64,000 nt of DNA from Rhizobacter sp. Root1238 (GTDB lineage: Bacteria; Pseudomonadota; Gammaproteobacteria; Burkholderiales; Burkholderiaceae_C). The first letter of the stretch is position 1. Each line of letters starts with the position of its first letter. The stretch spans positions 476,257 to 540,256 of the forward strand of contig NZ_LMDM01000001.1 in the NCBI RefSeq assembly GCF_001425825.1, given 5' to 3'. The notes below the pieces were generated by a model. The model did no database searches and was not told where the DNA came from. It saw only the letters and a list, made by a program, of their open reading frames with translations. The translations under genes were made by a program, and so were the position numbers. Shown here one piece after another: positions 19,923 through 27,405 of the stretch.

Positions 19923-21527
19923 ATGTTCCGCATCCGCCTGTCGCTCGCATTGGCCGCCCTGGTCGCCCTGGTCTGCCTCCAGGCGGTGGCCGTCCGCTGG
20001 GGGGCGACCCGGGTGCATGCGTATGCGCAGCACAGCCGGCTCGCGAGCGACATCCTGTCCGAGTTGCTCGCGCTGTCGGCCAACAAGCAGCGGTTGCGCG
20101 TCTGGGCGTCGCAGCAGCTGATGGGCGCCGACGCCTCGCTCGAGGCGCGGGACCGGCTGCTGGCCCAGATGCAGGCCAGCGCGGCCGACCTGAAGAAGCT
20201 GGCGGCGCGCGACCTCGAGGCCCGGCGCGAACTTGCGGCCGACGATGGCGTGCCGGTGCCGCCCGAGGTGGCGCAGCTGGTGACCGTCACCGAGCTGCTG
20301 GACGACAACATCGTGGCCGTCCGTGCACGGCTGTTGCAGCTGGCGCCGCTCGATCGCGGCAGCGAGTTCAGCACCGTCTGGCGCGAACTCAACCAGGTGT
20401 TCGACACCGCCCGCGGCCGCGACCTGCGCGAACTGGTCAACGGCGCGATCGAGCGCCAGCGCAGCGTGGTGCCGACCGCGCGCGCCGCCACCGAACGCGG
20501 CCTGGACCTGCTGCGGCTGCAGAGCGGCGCCATGGTGCTGGTCACGCTGGTCGCGGCAGTCGGGCTGGCGGTGCACCTGGGCCGGCGCCTGCAGCGGCCG
20601 CTCGACCGCCTGCTCGCGGGCATCCAGGCGCTGCAATCCGGCGACCTGGGTCACCGCGTGGCGATCGGTTCGGGCGACGAGTTCGACCGCCTGGCCGGGC
20701 ATTTCAACGCGATGGCCGCCGAGCTGCAGCAGCACCGCAGCGAGGCCGACGCGGCGCGGCAGCGCCTGGAAGATGCGGTGCAGGCACGCACGCGCGAACT
20801 GAGCACGGCGCACGAGGCGCTGCAGCACATCGACGCGCGCCGCCGCCAACTCTTCGCCGACCTGGGCCACGAGCTGCGCACGCCGGCCACCGCCATCCGG
20901 GGCGAGGCGGAGATCGCGCTGCGCGGCGCCGACAAGGCGCCTGCCGACTACAAGCAGACGCTGTCGCGCATCGTCGGCGGCGTGACGCAGCTGGCCGGCG
21001 TCATCGACGACCTGCTGCTGATCGCGCGGGCCGAGGCGGAGCAGCTCGCGATGCGCTTCGATGCGGTCGACCTGCCGGCGCTGCTCGGCGACGCGGCGGA
21101 ACAGGCCGAAGCGCTCGGTGCGCAGCACGGGGTCAGCGTGCACCTCGACGAGCCGGCGCAGGAAGCCGCCCGCAACGCCACCGTGCACGCCGACGCCGAC
21201 CGCCTGCGACAGGCCGTGGTGATCGCGCTCGACAATGCGGTCCGCTACTCGCGGCGCGGCGGCACGGTGCGCCTGGGCTGGCAGCTGCGCGACGACCGCA
21301 TCGAGGTCCTGGTGAAGGACGACGGCATCGGCATCGATGCCGAGGAATTGCCGCTCGTCTTCGAGCGCTTCGTGCGCGGCCGCCGGGCGCGCTCGCACCG
21401 GCCCGACGGCACCGGCATCGGTTTATCGATCGCGCAGGCCATCGTGCGGGCGCATCGCGGCGAGATCCGCCTGGACAGCCGCGTCGACGAGGGCACCACC
21501 GTGTGCATCGAGCTGCCATGCCGATGA
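19923..21527 (+). CDS. Sensor histidine kinase divergent from the exosortase operon
   Basis: The 534-residue kinase has TM1 (about 5-24), a mostly helical periplasmic sensor region (about 30-198), TM2 (about 203-219), a HAMP linker, and a HisKA box GHELRTP with His316. The HATPase motifs are DNAVRYS, DDGIGID and GTGIGLS. The start at 19923 places the first membrane helix right after MFRIRL. Stop and the next start overlap as ATGA, so it is coupled to the response regulator. The divergent arrangement with the VIT/PEP-CTERM gene points to control of that operon. Its stimulus is unknown; the helical periplasmic domain might monitor envelope or surface-protein state (inference). Confidence 0.9.
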   Translation: MFRIRLSLALAALVALVCLQAVAVRWGATRVHAYAQHSRLASDILSELLALSANKQRLRVWASQQLMGADASLEARDRLLAQMQASAADLKKLAARDLEARRELAADDGVPVPPEVAQLVTVTELLDDNIVAVRARLLQLAPLDRGSEFSTVWRELNQVFDTARGRDLRELVNGAIERQRSVVPTARAATERGLDLLRLQSGAMVLVTLVAAVGLAVHLGRRLQRPLDRLLAGIQALQSGDLGHRVAIGSGDEFDRLAGHFNAMAAELQQHRSEADAARQRLEDAVQARTRELSTAHEALQHIDARRRQLFADLGHELRTPATAIRGEAEIALRGADKAPADYKQTLSRIVGGVTQLAGVIDDLLLIARAEAEQLAMRFDAVDLPALLGDAAEQAEALGAQHGVSVHLDEPAQEAARNATVHADADRLRQAVVIALDNAVRYSRRGGTVRLGWQLRDDRIEVLVKDDGIGIDAEELPLVFERFVRGRRARSHRPDGTGIGLSIAQAIVRAHRGEIRLDSRVDEGTTVCIELPCR

Positions 21528-22207
21528 ACCTGCTGGTGGTCGAGGACGACGTCCGCGTCGCCGATTTCCTGATGCGCGGCCTGAAGGCCGAAGGCTATGC
21601 CGTGCAGCTCGCCCGCACCGGGCCGCAGGGGCTCGAACTGACGCGCAGCACCGCGCCGTCGCTGCTGATCCTGGACCTGATGCTGCCCGGGCTGAGTGGC
21701 CTGGAGCTGTGCCAGACGCTGCGTGCCGAGGGGTGCCACGTGCCGATGCTGATGCTCACCGCGATGAGCAAGCTCGAGGACAAGGTGAACGGCCTGCGCC
21801 TCGGTGCGGACGACTACCTGACCAAGCCGTTCGCGTTCGAGGAACTGCTGGCGCGCATCGAGGCGCTGCTGCGGCGTGGCCGCGAGCAGCGCCCGCGCGC
21901 CAGCAGCCTGCAGGTGGCCGACCTGGTGCTGGACCTCGAACGCATGCAGGCGAGCCGGGCCGGCAGGCCGATCGCGCTGACGGCGCGGGAACTTGCGTTC
22001 CTCGAACTGCTGATGAGCGCGCCGGGGCGCGTGTACAGCCGCGAACGCATCCTCTCGAACGTCTGGGGCACGAACGAGGATCCGCTGACCAACGTGGTCG
22101 ACGTCTACGTGCGCCGCCTGCGCGCCAAGGTGGACGAGGGCCATGCGCTGGCGCTGATCAAGACGGTGCGCGGGCTGGGCTACCGGCTCGACGCGCAGCC
22201 CGGCTGA
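21524..22207 (+). CDS. OmpR/PhoB-family response regulator
   Basis: The 227-residue protein begins MNLLVVEDDVR and has a receiver domain with phospho-acceptor Asp51 (LILDLMLPG), the Thr and Lys switch residues (MLTAMSKLED, YLTKPF), and a C-terminal winged helix (about 130-225) including SRERILSNVWG and VDVYVRRLRAKV. The start at 21524 overlaps the kinase stop (ATGA); 21518 would add two residues. Phased direct repeats typical of this regulator class lie just downstream and in the kinase/VIT intergenic region, making autoregulation and control of the exosortase operon plausible. Confidence 0.92.
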   Translation: MNLLVVEDDVRVADFLMRGLKAEGYAVQLARTGPQGLELTRSTAPSLLILDLMLPGLSGLELCQTLRAEGCHVPMLMLTAMSKLEDKVNGLRLGADDYLTKPFAFEELLARIEALLRRGREQRPRASSLQVADLVLDLERMQASRAGRPIALTARELAFLELLMSAPGRVYSRERILSNVWGTNEDPLTNVVDVYVRRLRAKVDEGHALALIKTVRGLGYRLDAQPG

Positions 22208-22218
22208 CGGCGCGCCGC

Positions 22219-22281
22219 CGTTCATCCGGCGTTCATTTCGGCGTCAGCGGCCGTTCATCGCGGCGCACGGGTCCCGTTCAT
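22219..22281 (+). promoter_or_regulatory. Array of phased CGTTCAT direct repeats
   Basis: CGTTCAT occurs exactly four times, at 22219, 22230, 22252 and 22275, with a degenerate copy (GCGTCAG) at 22241. The steps are therefore 11, 11, 11 and 23 bases, all on one helix face. The first pair is a 7-4-7 arrangement like a Pho box. It lies between the response-regulator stop and the SnoaL-like gene, a strong candidate operator for that regulator. Confidence 0.65.
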
Positions 22282-22366
22282 GGGTCGCTCGAACAATGGC
22301 CTCCATGCATCGCGACGCGGTGCAGCGCCGCCGAGGCGGTGTCATCCAACCAGACGAGGACCCTTC

Positions 22367-22843
22367 ATGAACCTGCTGAGAGCAGCTCTCCTTCCCGCGA
22401 TCGGATTCAGCCTGTCGACCGCTGCCCTGGCGCAGACGCCGTCCACCCAGGCCTGCCAGCCCACCGACGACAAGCAGGTCGCGGCCCTGTTCGACCGCTG
22501 GAACGATTCGCTGCGCACGCTCGATCCGGACAAGGTCGTCGCGAACTATGCGAGCGACGGCGTGCTGCTGCCCACCGTGTCGGACACGCCGCGCACGAAC
22601 CCGGCCGAGATCCGCGACTACTTCGTCAAGTTCCTGAAGAACTCGCCGCAGGGCAGGATCGACCGCCGCATCATCAAGATCGGCTGCAACGTCGTGCAGG
22701 ACGTCGGCACCTACACCTTCACGCTGAAGGGCGGCAAGCAGGTGCATGCCCGCTACACCTACGTCTACGAATGGCAGAACGGCAGCTGGCTGATTGCGCA
22801 CCACCACTCGTCGGCGATGCCGGAGGGCGGCGCGGGCAAGTGA
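22367..22843 (+). CDS. Secreted SnoaL/DUF4440-like protein
   Basis: This 158-residue protein has a clear signal peptide (MNLLRAALLPAIGFSLSTAALAQ, cleavage near 23). Its single SnoaL-like/CaMKII-association-domain fold contains ALFDRWNDSLRTLDPDKVVANYASDGVLLPT and ends with YEWQNGSWLIAHHHSS. Family members are annotated as SgcJ/EcaC-type oxidoreductases, but for most no activity is known. The fold makes small ligand-binding cavities or association domains. The gene follows the CGTTCAT repeat array, so it is probably a member of the same regulon as the exosortase locus. Confidence 0.75.
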   Translation: MNLLRAALLPAIGFSLSTAALAQTPSTQACQPTDDKQVAALFDRWNDSLRTLDPDKVVANYASDGVLLPTVSDTPRTNPAEIRDYFVKFLKNSPQGRIDRRIIKIGCNVVQDVGTYTFTLKGGKQVHARYTYVYEWQNGSWLIAHHHSSAMPEGGAGK

Positions 22844-22866
22844 CGGCGGCGCCTGACGGCTGCCCG

Positions 22867-24297
22867 TCAGGCGCCAAGCGGCAGCGACAGTGTCGCGATG
22901 GCCCCGCCGGCTACCGCGTTCTTCAGCGTGATGCGCCCTTCGTGCAGTTCGGCGATCTCGCTGACGAACGAGAGCCCGAGCCCGGTGCTCTTCTTGCGCG
23001 AATGCGGCCGCGCGAGCGAATAGAACTTCTCGAACACCTTCGATTCGGCGTAGTCGGGAATGCCGGGCCCGCTGTCCTGCACGCGCAGGTCCACGCTGCG
23101 CCGGTTGATCTGCAGCGACAGCCGCACCGTGCCGCCCTCGGGCGAGAAATCGAGCGCGTTGTCGAGCAGGTTCGACAGCGCGCGCTGCAGCAGGAAGGCA
23201 TCGCCGTCGACGCTCGCGTCGGGCCCGTCCTCGACCACGATCGTCAGCTTTCGCGTGGCCGCGGCCGCCTGGGCGCTCGCGGCGATCTCGTTGACCAGCG
23301 GCCGCAGCGCGACCGGCGCGCGCCGCTCCAGGCTGCGCCGCGACTCCAGTGCGGTCAGCTCCATCATCCGGTCGACCAGCTCCTGAATGCGGTGCGTCTC
23401 GCGCGCGATGTTGGCGACGAAGCGCGCCCGGTCGGCATCGGGCATCGGCTCCTGCAGCAGCTCGGCCGCGCCGCGGATCGCCGACAGCGGGCTCTTGACC
23501 TCGTGCGTCAGCGTCTGCACGTAGTCGGCCACGTAGTTGCGGCCGGCCAAGGCGTCGCGCATCTCGTCGTAGGCGGCGCCGATCGCGCCGAGCGCGCGCC
23601 GGCCGAGCCGCGGCAGGCTGAAGCTGCGCTGCGAGCGCACATAGCGCACGTAGTCGGCGATCAGCCCGAACGGCCGCACCAGCCACACCGAGACGATCAC
23701 CACCAGCAGCAGCACCGCGACCACCGAGGTCATGCCGACCAGCAGCGTCTTGCGCCGCGCCGCATCGACGAACTGCCCGAAGCTCTGCACCGGCTTGCCG
23801 ACGCTGACCGCGCCGATGATCTCGTTGCGCGCACGCACCGGCGCGGCCACGTACATCACCGCGGTGCGGTTGTCGTTGTCGATGTCGGGCGTGGTGCGCG
23901 CGCCGTACTCGCCCTGCAGCGCGCGCCAGACGTCGTGCCACTGCGCGTAGTCCTCGCCGAGGTGGCGCTGCGTCGAGTCGTAGACCACCTTGCCGGCGCG
24001 GTCGGTGACGATCAGCCGCAGCTCGACCCGCGTCTTCTCGAAGCCGAAGATGTCGGCCTTGAAGCGGCGCGCATACAGCGACTCGAACACCGGCGCGAGC
24101 GTCTGCGCGCGCAGCGTGCCGTCCGTCGACGAGGCTTCGAGCGTCGCGGCGATCAGGTGCGCGGTCTCGACCAGCGACTCCTCGGCCGACTCGCGGTAGC
24201 GCGGGTCGATGTCGCCGAGCAGGCGGTACATCAGCACGCCGACGCCGAACGCGTAGGCGAGCAGGATGCCGACGAAGATCCGCGTTCGCTTCGAGAT
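22867..24297 (-). CDS. creC: CreC-type sensor histidine kinase (possible ATC start)
   Basis: The kinase has TM1, a periplasmic domain of about 150 residues (with YVAAPVRARNEIIGAVSVGKP), TM2, and a HAMP-like region. The CreC-specific H-box segment is YVQTLTHEVKSPLSAIRGAAELL, followed by ATPase motifs LLDNALDFS, DSGPGIP and TGLGLSFV. The first regular start codon is GTG at 24237, but that would delete most of TM1. The reading frame continues upstream to an ATC at 24297 that lies 1 base after the creB stop with GGAGAG 5 bases before it, exactly where a start should be. From there the protein would have 476 residues. E. coli CreBC responds to carbon source and beta-lactam stress; the role here is inferred. 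Confidence 0.85.
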   Translation of the reverse strand: MSKRTRIFVGILLAYAFGVGVLMYRLLGDIDPRYRESAEESLVETAHLIAATLEASSTDGTLRAQTLAPVFESLYARRFKADIFGFEKTRVELRLIVTDRAGKVVYDSTQRHLGEDYAQWHDVWRALQGEYGARTTPDIDNDNRTAVMYVAAPVRARNEIIGAVSVGKPVQSFGQFVDAARRKTLLVGMTSVVAVLLLVVIVSVWLVRPFGLIADYVRYVRSQRSFSLPRLGRRALGAIGAAYDEMRDALAGRNYVADYVQTLTHEVKSPLSAIRGAAELLQEPMPDADRARFVANIARETHRIQELVDRMMELTALESRRSLERRAPVALRPLVNEIAASAQAAAATRKLTIVVEDGPDASVDGDAFLLQRALSNLLDNALDFSPEGGTVRLSLQINRRSVDLRVQDSGPGIPDYAESKVFEKFYSLARPHSRKKSTGLGLSFVSEIAELHEGRITLKNAVAGGAIATLSLPLGA

Positions 24298-24298
24298 G

Positions 24299-25012
24299 TC
24301 AGCTCTCCGGCTTCGTGGCCGGCAGGTCCTCGGCCAGCGCGTAGCCGGTGCCGCGGTGCGTCTTGATCGGCTCCAGCCCCGGCGCGACCAGCTTCATCTT
24401 CGCGCGCAGCGTCTTCACGTGCGCGTCGACCGTGCGGTCCAGGCTTTCGGTGGCGTCGTCCCACACGCGCTCGAGCAGCGTGTCGCGCGAGAACACATGG
24501 CCCGGCCGCGAGACCAGCGTCTTCAGCAGGCCGTATTCGTAGCGCGACAGCTCCAGCAGCTGGCCGTAGAAGCGGATCTGCCGCCGGCCGTCGTCGATCG
24601 CGATCGGCAGCACCGGCCCGGCCGCAGCGATCGGTGCCGGCGCCGGCTTCGTTGCACGCCTCAGCACCGTGCGAACGCGCGCCACCAGCTCGCGCGGCGA
24701 GAACGGCTTCGCGACGTAGTCGTCAGCGCCCAGCTCCAGCCCGACCACGCGGTCGATCTCGTCGCTGCGCGCGGTCAGGAACACCACCGGCACGTCGGCG
24801 AGCGCGCGGATGCGCTTGAACACCTCGAAGCCGTTGGTGTCGGGCAGGCCGACGTCGAGGATCACCAAGGCAGGCGGCTGCGCCTGCACCTGCGCGACGG
24901 CCTCTTCGCCGGTGGCCACCCAGGCCGGCTCGAAGCCGTCGGTGCGCAGCGCGTACTGCAGCGTGTCGGCGATGCCGGGTTCGTCTTCGACGATCAGGAT
25001 GCGCGGCTTCAT
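24299..25012 (-). CDS. creB: CreB-type response regulator
   Basis: The 237-residue OmpR-family regulator has a receiver domain with Asp53 ([10 protein letters not shown]) and the Lys in [16 protein letters not shown] Pro/Ala linker near residue 120 leads to a winged helix including [32 protein letters not shown]. That last helix region closely resembles CreB, and the partner kinase is CreC-like. It overlaps cysK by 4 bases (ATGA) and is followed directly by the kinase gene. No creA or creD is present in the window. Confidence 0.88.
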   Translation of the reverse strand: MKPRILIVEDEPGIADTLQYALRTDGFEPAWVATGEEAVAQVQAQPPALVILDVGLPDTNGFEVFKRIRALADVPVVFLTARSDEIDRVVGLELGADDYVAKPFSPRELVARVRTVLRRATKPAPAPIAAAGPVLPIAIDDGRRQIRFYGQLLELSRYEYGLLKTLVSRPGHVFSRDTLLERVWDDATESLDRTVDAHVKTLRAKMKLVAPGLEPIKTHRGTGYALAEDLPATKPES

Positions 25013-25929
25013 TCGGTCGGCAGGAAGCCTTCGATCGACAGGTAGCGCTCGCCGGTGTCGTAGTTGAAACCGAGCACCGTCGCGCCGGCCGCCAGCTCGG
25101 GCAGCTTCTGCGCGATCGCGGCCAGCGTCGCGCCCGACGAGATGCCGACCAGCAGCCCTTCTTCGCGCGCGGCGCGGCGCGCCATCTCCTTCGCGGCATC
25201 GGGCTCGACCTGGATCACGCCGTCGAGCAGGTCGACGTGCAGGTTCTTCGGGATGAAGCCGGCGCCGATGCCCTGGATCGGGTGCGGCCCGGGCTTGCCG
25301 CCGCTGATCACCGGCGACAGCGTCGGCTCGACCGCGAACACCTTCAGCTTCGGCCAGCGCGCCTTCAGCACCTTCGCGCAGCCGGTGATGTGGCCGCCGG
25401 TGCCGACGCCGGTGACCAACGCGTCGATGCCGCTCGGGAAATCGGCGGCGATCTCCTCGGCGGTGGTGCGCACGTGGATGTCGATGTTGGCCGGGTTGTC
25501 GAACTGCTGCGGCATCCAGGCGCCGGGCGTTTCGGCCACCAGCTCGTTGGCGCGCGCGATCGAGCCGTTCATGCCCTTCTCGCGCGGCGTCAGCACGAAG
25601 GTCGCGCCGTAGGCGAGCATCAGGCGGCGGCGCTCGACGCTCATGCTCTCGGGCATCACCAGCACCAGCTTGTAGCCCTTCACCGCGGCGACCATCGCGA
25701 GGCCGACGCCGGTGTTACCCGAGGTCGGCTCGATGATCGTGCTGCCGGGCTTCAGCTTGCCGCTCGCCTCGGCCGCCTCGACCATCGCGAGCGCGATGCG
25801 GTCCTTGATGGAGCCGCCGGGGTTCGAGCGCTCGCTCTTCACATAGACCTGGTGCGTGCCGCCGAACAGGCGGTTGATGCGGATGTGCGGCGTGTTGCCG
25901 ATGGTCTGCAGAACGTTCGATGCGAGCAT
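25009..25929 (-). CDS. cysK: Cysteine synthase A (O-acetylserine sulfhydrylase)
   Basis: The 306-residue PLP enzyme has the catalytic lysine Lys42 in NPGGSIKDR and the phosphate-binding TSGNTG loop (69-74). It also has the glycine-rich [25 protein letters not shown] and [10 protein letters not shown]. The last two segments are closer to CysK than CysM. It makes cysteine from O-acetylserine and sulfide in the cytoplasm. CGGAGG lies 5 bases before the ATG. The overlap with creB is unusual and suggests that cysteine synthesis and the CreBC regulators share a transcript here. Confidence 0.92.
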   Translation of the reverse strand: MLASNVLQTIGNTPHIRINRLFGGTHQVYVKSERSNPGGSIKDRIALAMVEAAEASGKLKPGSTIIEPTSGNTGVGLAMVAAVKGYKLVLVMPESMSVERRRLMLAYGATFVLTPREKGMNGSIARANELVAETPGAWMPQQFDNPANIDIHVRTTAEEIAADFPSGIDALVTGVGTGGHITGCAKVLKARWPKLKVFAVEPTLSPVISGGKPGPHPIQGIGAGFIPKNLHVDLLDGVIQVEPDAAKEMARRAAREEGLLVGISSGATLAAIAQKLPELAAGATVLGFNYDTGERYLSIEGFLPTE

Positions 25930-25943
25930 GAAAACCTCCGTCG

Positions 25944-25971
25944 TTGGACCGCAAATTATGGGCGCGATAAT
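25944..25971 (+). promoter_or_regulatory. Candidate hemE promoter giving a leaderless mRNA
   Basis: TTGGAC (25944-25949) and GATAAT (25966-25971) are separated by 16 bases. The hexamer ends 6 bases before the hemE ATG at 25978, so transcription should begin at or next to the start codon. There is no Shine-Dalgarno sequence. The site lies in the 48-base gap between divergent cysK and hemE. Confidence 0.5.
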
Positions 25972-25977
25972 TCGCCG

Positions 25978-27036
25978 ATGTTTGCACCGCTTCAGAACGA
26001 CACCTTCCTGCGCGCCTGCCTGCGCCAGCCCACCGACCACACGCCGGTCTGGCTGATGCGCCAGGCCGGCCGCTACCTGCCGGAGTACCGCGCCACCCGC
26101 GCGAAGGCCGGCAGCTTCATGGGCCTCGCCACCAACACCGACTACGCCACCGAGGTGACGCTGCAGCCGCTCGAACGCTATGCGCTCGATGCAGCCATCT
26201 TGTTCAGCGATATCCTGACCGTGCCGGACGCGATGGGTCTGGGCCTGAGTTTCGCGCTCGGCGAAGGCCCGAAGTTCGCGTCGCCGGTGCGCGACGAGGC
26301 CGCGGTCGACCAGCTCGCGGTGCCCGACATGGACAAGCTGCGCTACGTGTTCGACGCGGTCACGTCGATCCGCCGCGCGCTGAACGGCCGGGTGCCGCTG
26401 ATCGGTTTCTCGGGCAGCCCGTGGACGCTCGCCTGCTACATGGTCGAAGGCGCCGGCTCCGACGACTACCGGCTGGTGAAGACCATGCTGTACAGCCGCC
26501 CCGACCTGATGCACCGCATGCTGGCGATCAACGCCGATGCGGTCGCGCTCTACCTGAACACCCAGATCGAGGCCGGCGCCCAGGCGGTGATGATCTTCGA
26601 CAGCTGGGGCGGCGTGCTGGCCGACGGCGCATTCCAGGCTTTCAGCCTCGCCTACACGCAGCGCGTGCTGGGCCAGCTGAAGAAGGAACACGAGGGGCAG
26701 CGCATCCCGCACATCGTGTTCACCAAGGGCGGCGGCCCGTGGCTCGAACAGATCGCCGGCACCGGCGCCGACGTGGTCGGGCTCGACTGGACGGTGAACC
26801 TCGGCCAGGCGCGCCAGCGCACCGGCGGCCGGGTCGCGCTGCAGGGCAACCTGGACCCGAACGTGCTGTTCGCGCCGCCGGCGCAGATCCGCGCCGAGGT
26901 CGAGCGCACGCTGCAGAGCTACGGGCCGGACCGCACCGGCCACATCTTCAACCTCGGCCACGGCATCAGCCAGCACACGCCGCCGGAGCATGTCTCGGTG
27001 CTGGTCGATGCGGTGCACGAGGCGTCGCGGCGCTGA
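25978..27036 (+). CDS. hemE: Uroporphyrinogen decarboxylase
   Basis: This 352-residue TIM-barrel enzyme has the N-terminal signature [16 protein letters not shown] (residues 23-38) with the substrate-binding arginines, followed by [15 protein letters not shown] with the catalytic Asp. [26 protein letters not shown] and [12 protein letters not shown] complete the pattern. It decarboxylates the four acetate side chains of uroporphyrinogen III to give coproporphyrinogen III in haem synthesis. The adjacent AT-rich gap and priA are discussed separately. Confidence 0.97.
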   Translation: MFAPLQNDTFLRACLRQPTDHTPVWLMRQAGRYLPEYRATRAKAGSFMGLATNTDYATEVTLQPLERYALDAAILFSDILTVPDAMGLGLSFALGEGPKFASPVRDEAAVDQLAVPDMDKLRYVFDAVTSIRRALNGRVPLIGFSGSPWTLACYMVEGAGSDDYRLVKTMLYSRPDLMHRMLAINADAVALYLNTQIEAGAQAVMIFDSWGGVLADGAFQAFSLAYTQRVLGQLKKEHEGQRIPHIVFTKGGGPWLEQIAGTGADVVGLDWTVNLGQARQRTGGRVALQGNLDPNVLFAPPAQIRAEVERTLQSYGPDRTGHIFNLGHGISQHTPPEHVSVLVDAVHEASRR

Positions 27037-27405
27037 ATCGGCCGCGCGCCGTGTCATCCGACACCGTCGGGCGCTGTAACGATCGCCGGGCTTCTGGGGG
27101 GAGTGATTTCCCCAGGTACGTTTGCACGGAGCTTGACTTATCCCCAAAACGCTGAATGTGACGAATGCCGCTGCGAAGCTCAGCGAGTGTCACTGCCAAA
27201 TCCTGGTGCATGCGCTAAGTTGTTGATTTCATTGAGTCTGAAAATTGCCGCGAAAGTGAGCAACGCAAGCAGAGGCCAAACAGATCAAGAACTTAGCGCG
27301 GCTCTCTGCAGGTTTCCCACAAAGTTATCCACAGAACGCGGGGAAAGCTCCAAAACGCCTTTTGTATCAGCGACTTAGATGGATTTCCTGTGAGTCACTC
27401 TAGCT
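27037..27405. other. AT-rich noncoding gap with DnaA-box-like sites
   Basis: This 369-base gap between hemE and priA has no convincing gene, and by eye about half its bases are A or T, against roughly 30 percent around it. It contains a perfect TTATCCACA (27325-27333), a one-mismatch TTATCCCCA (27138-27146) and a two-base-overlapping relative TTTCCCACA (27313-27321). These could be DnaA-binding sites that regulate priA or hemE, or part of a replication-origin-like region. A short in-frame open stretch at 27103-27378 has no ribosome-binding site or recognisable product. Confidence 0.6.
27325..27333 (+). promoter_or_regulatory. Perfect DnaA box
   Basis: TTATCCACA matches the high-affinity DnaA box exactly. 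It lies 73 bases before the priA start codon, in the AT-rich gap. Confidence 0.5.

Noticed and set aside
19761..21398. Long minus-strand open frame continuing upstream of the VIT/vWA gene
   Set aside because: It is antisense to a complete histidine kinase gene, has Arg/Ala/Gln/His-rich composition typical of GC-rich shadow frames, and a good ribosome-binding site and signal peptide exist at 19760.
27037..27405. Chromosomal replication origin at the hemE-priA gap
   Set aside because: Not called as a feature: only one perfect DnaA box, no dnaA or dnaN in view, and the atp operon reads toward it, contrary to usual co-orientation.
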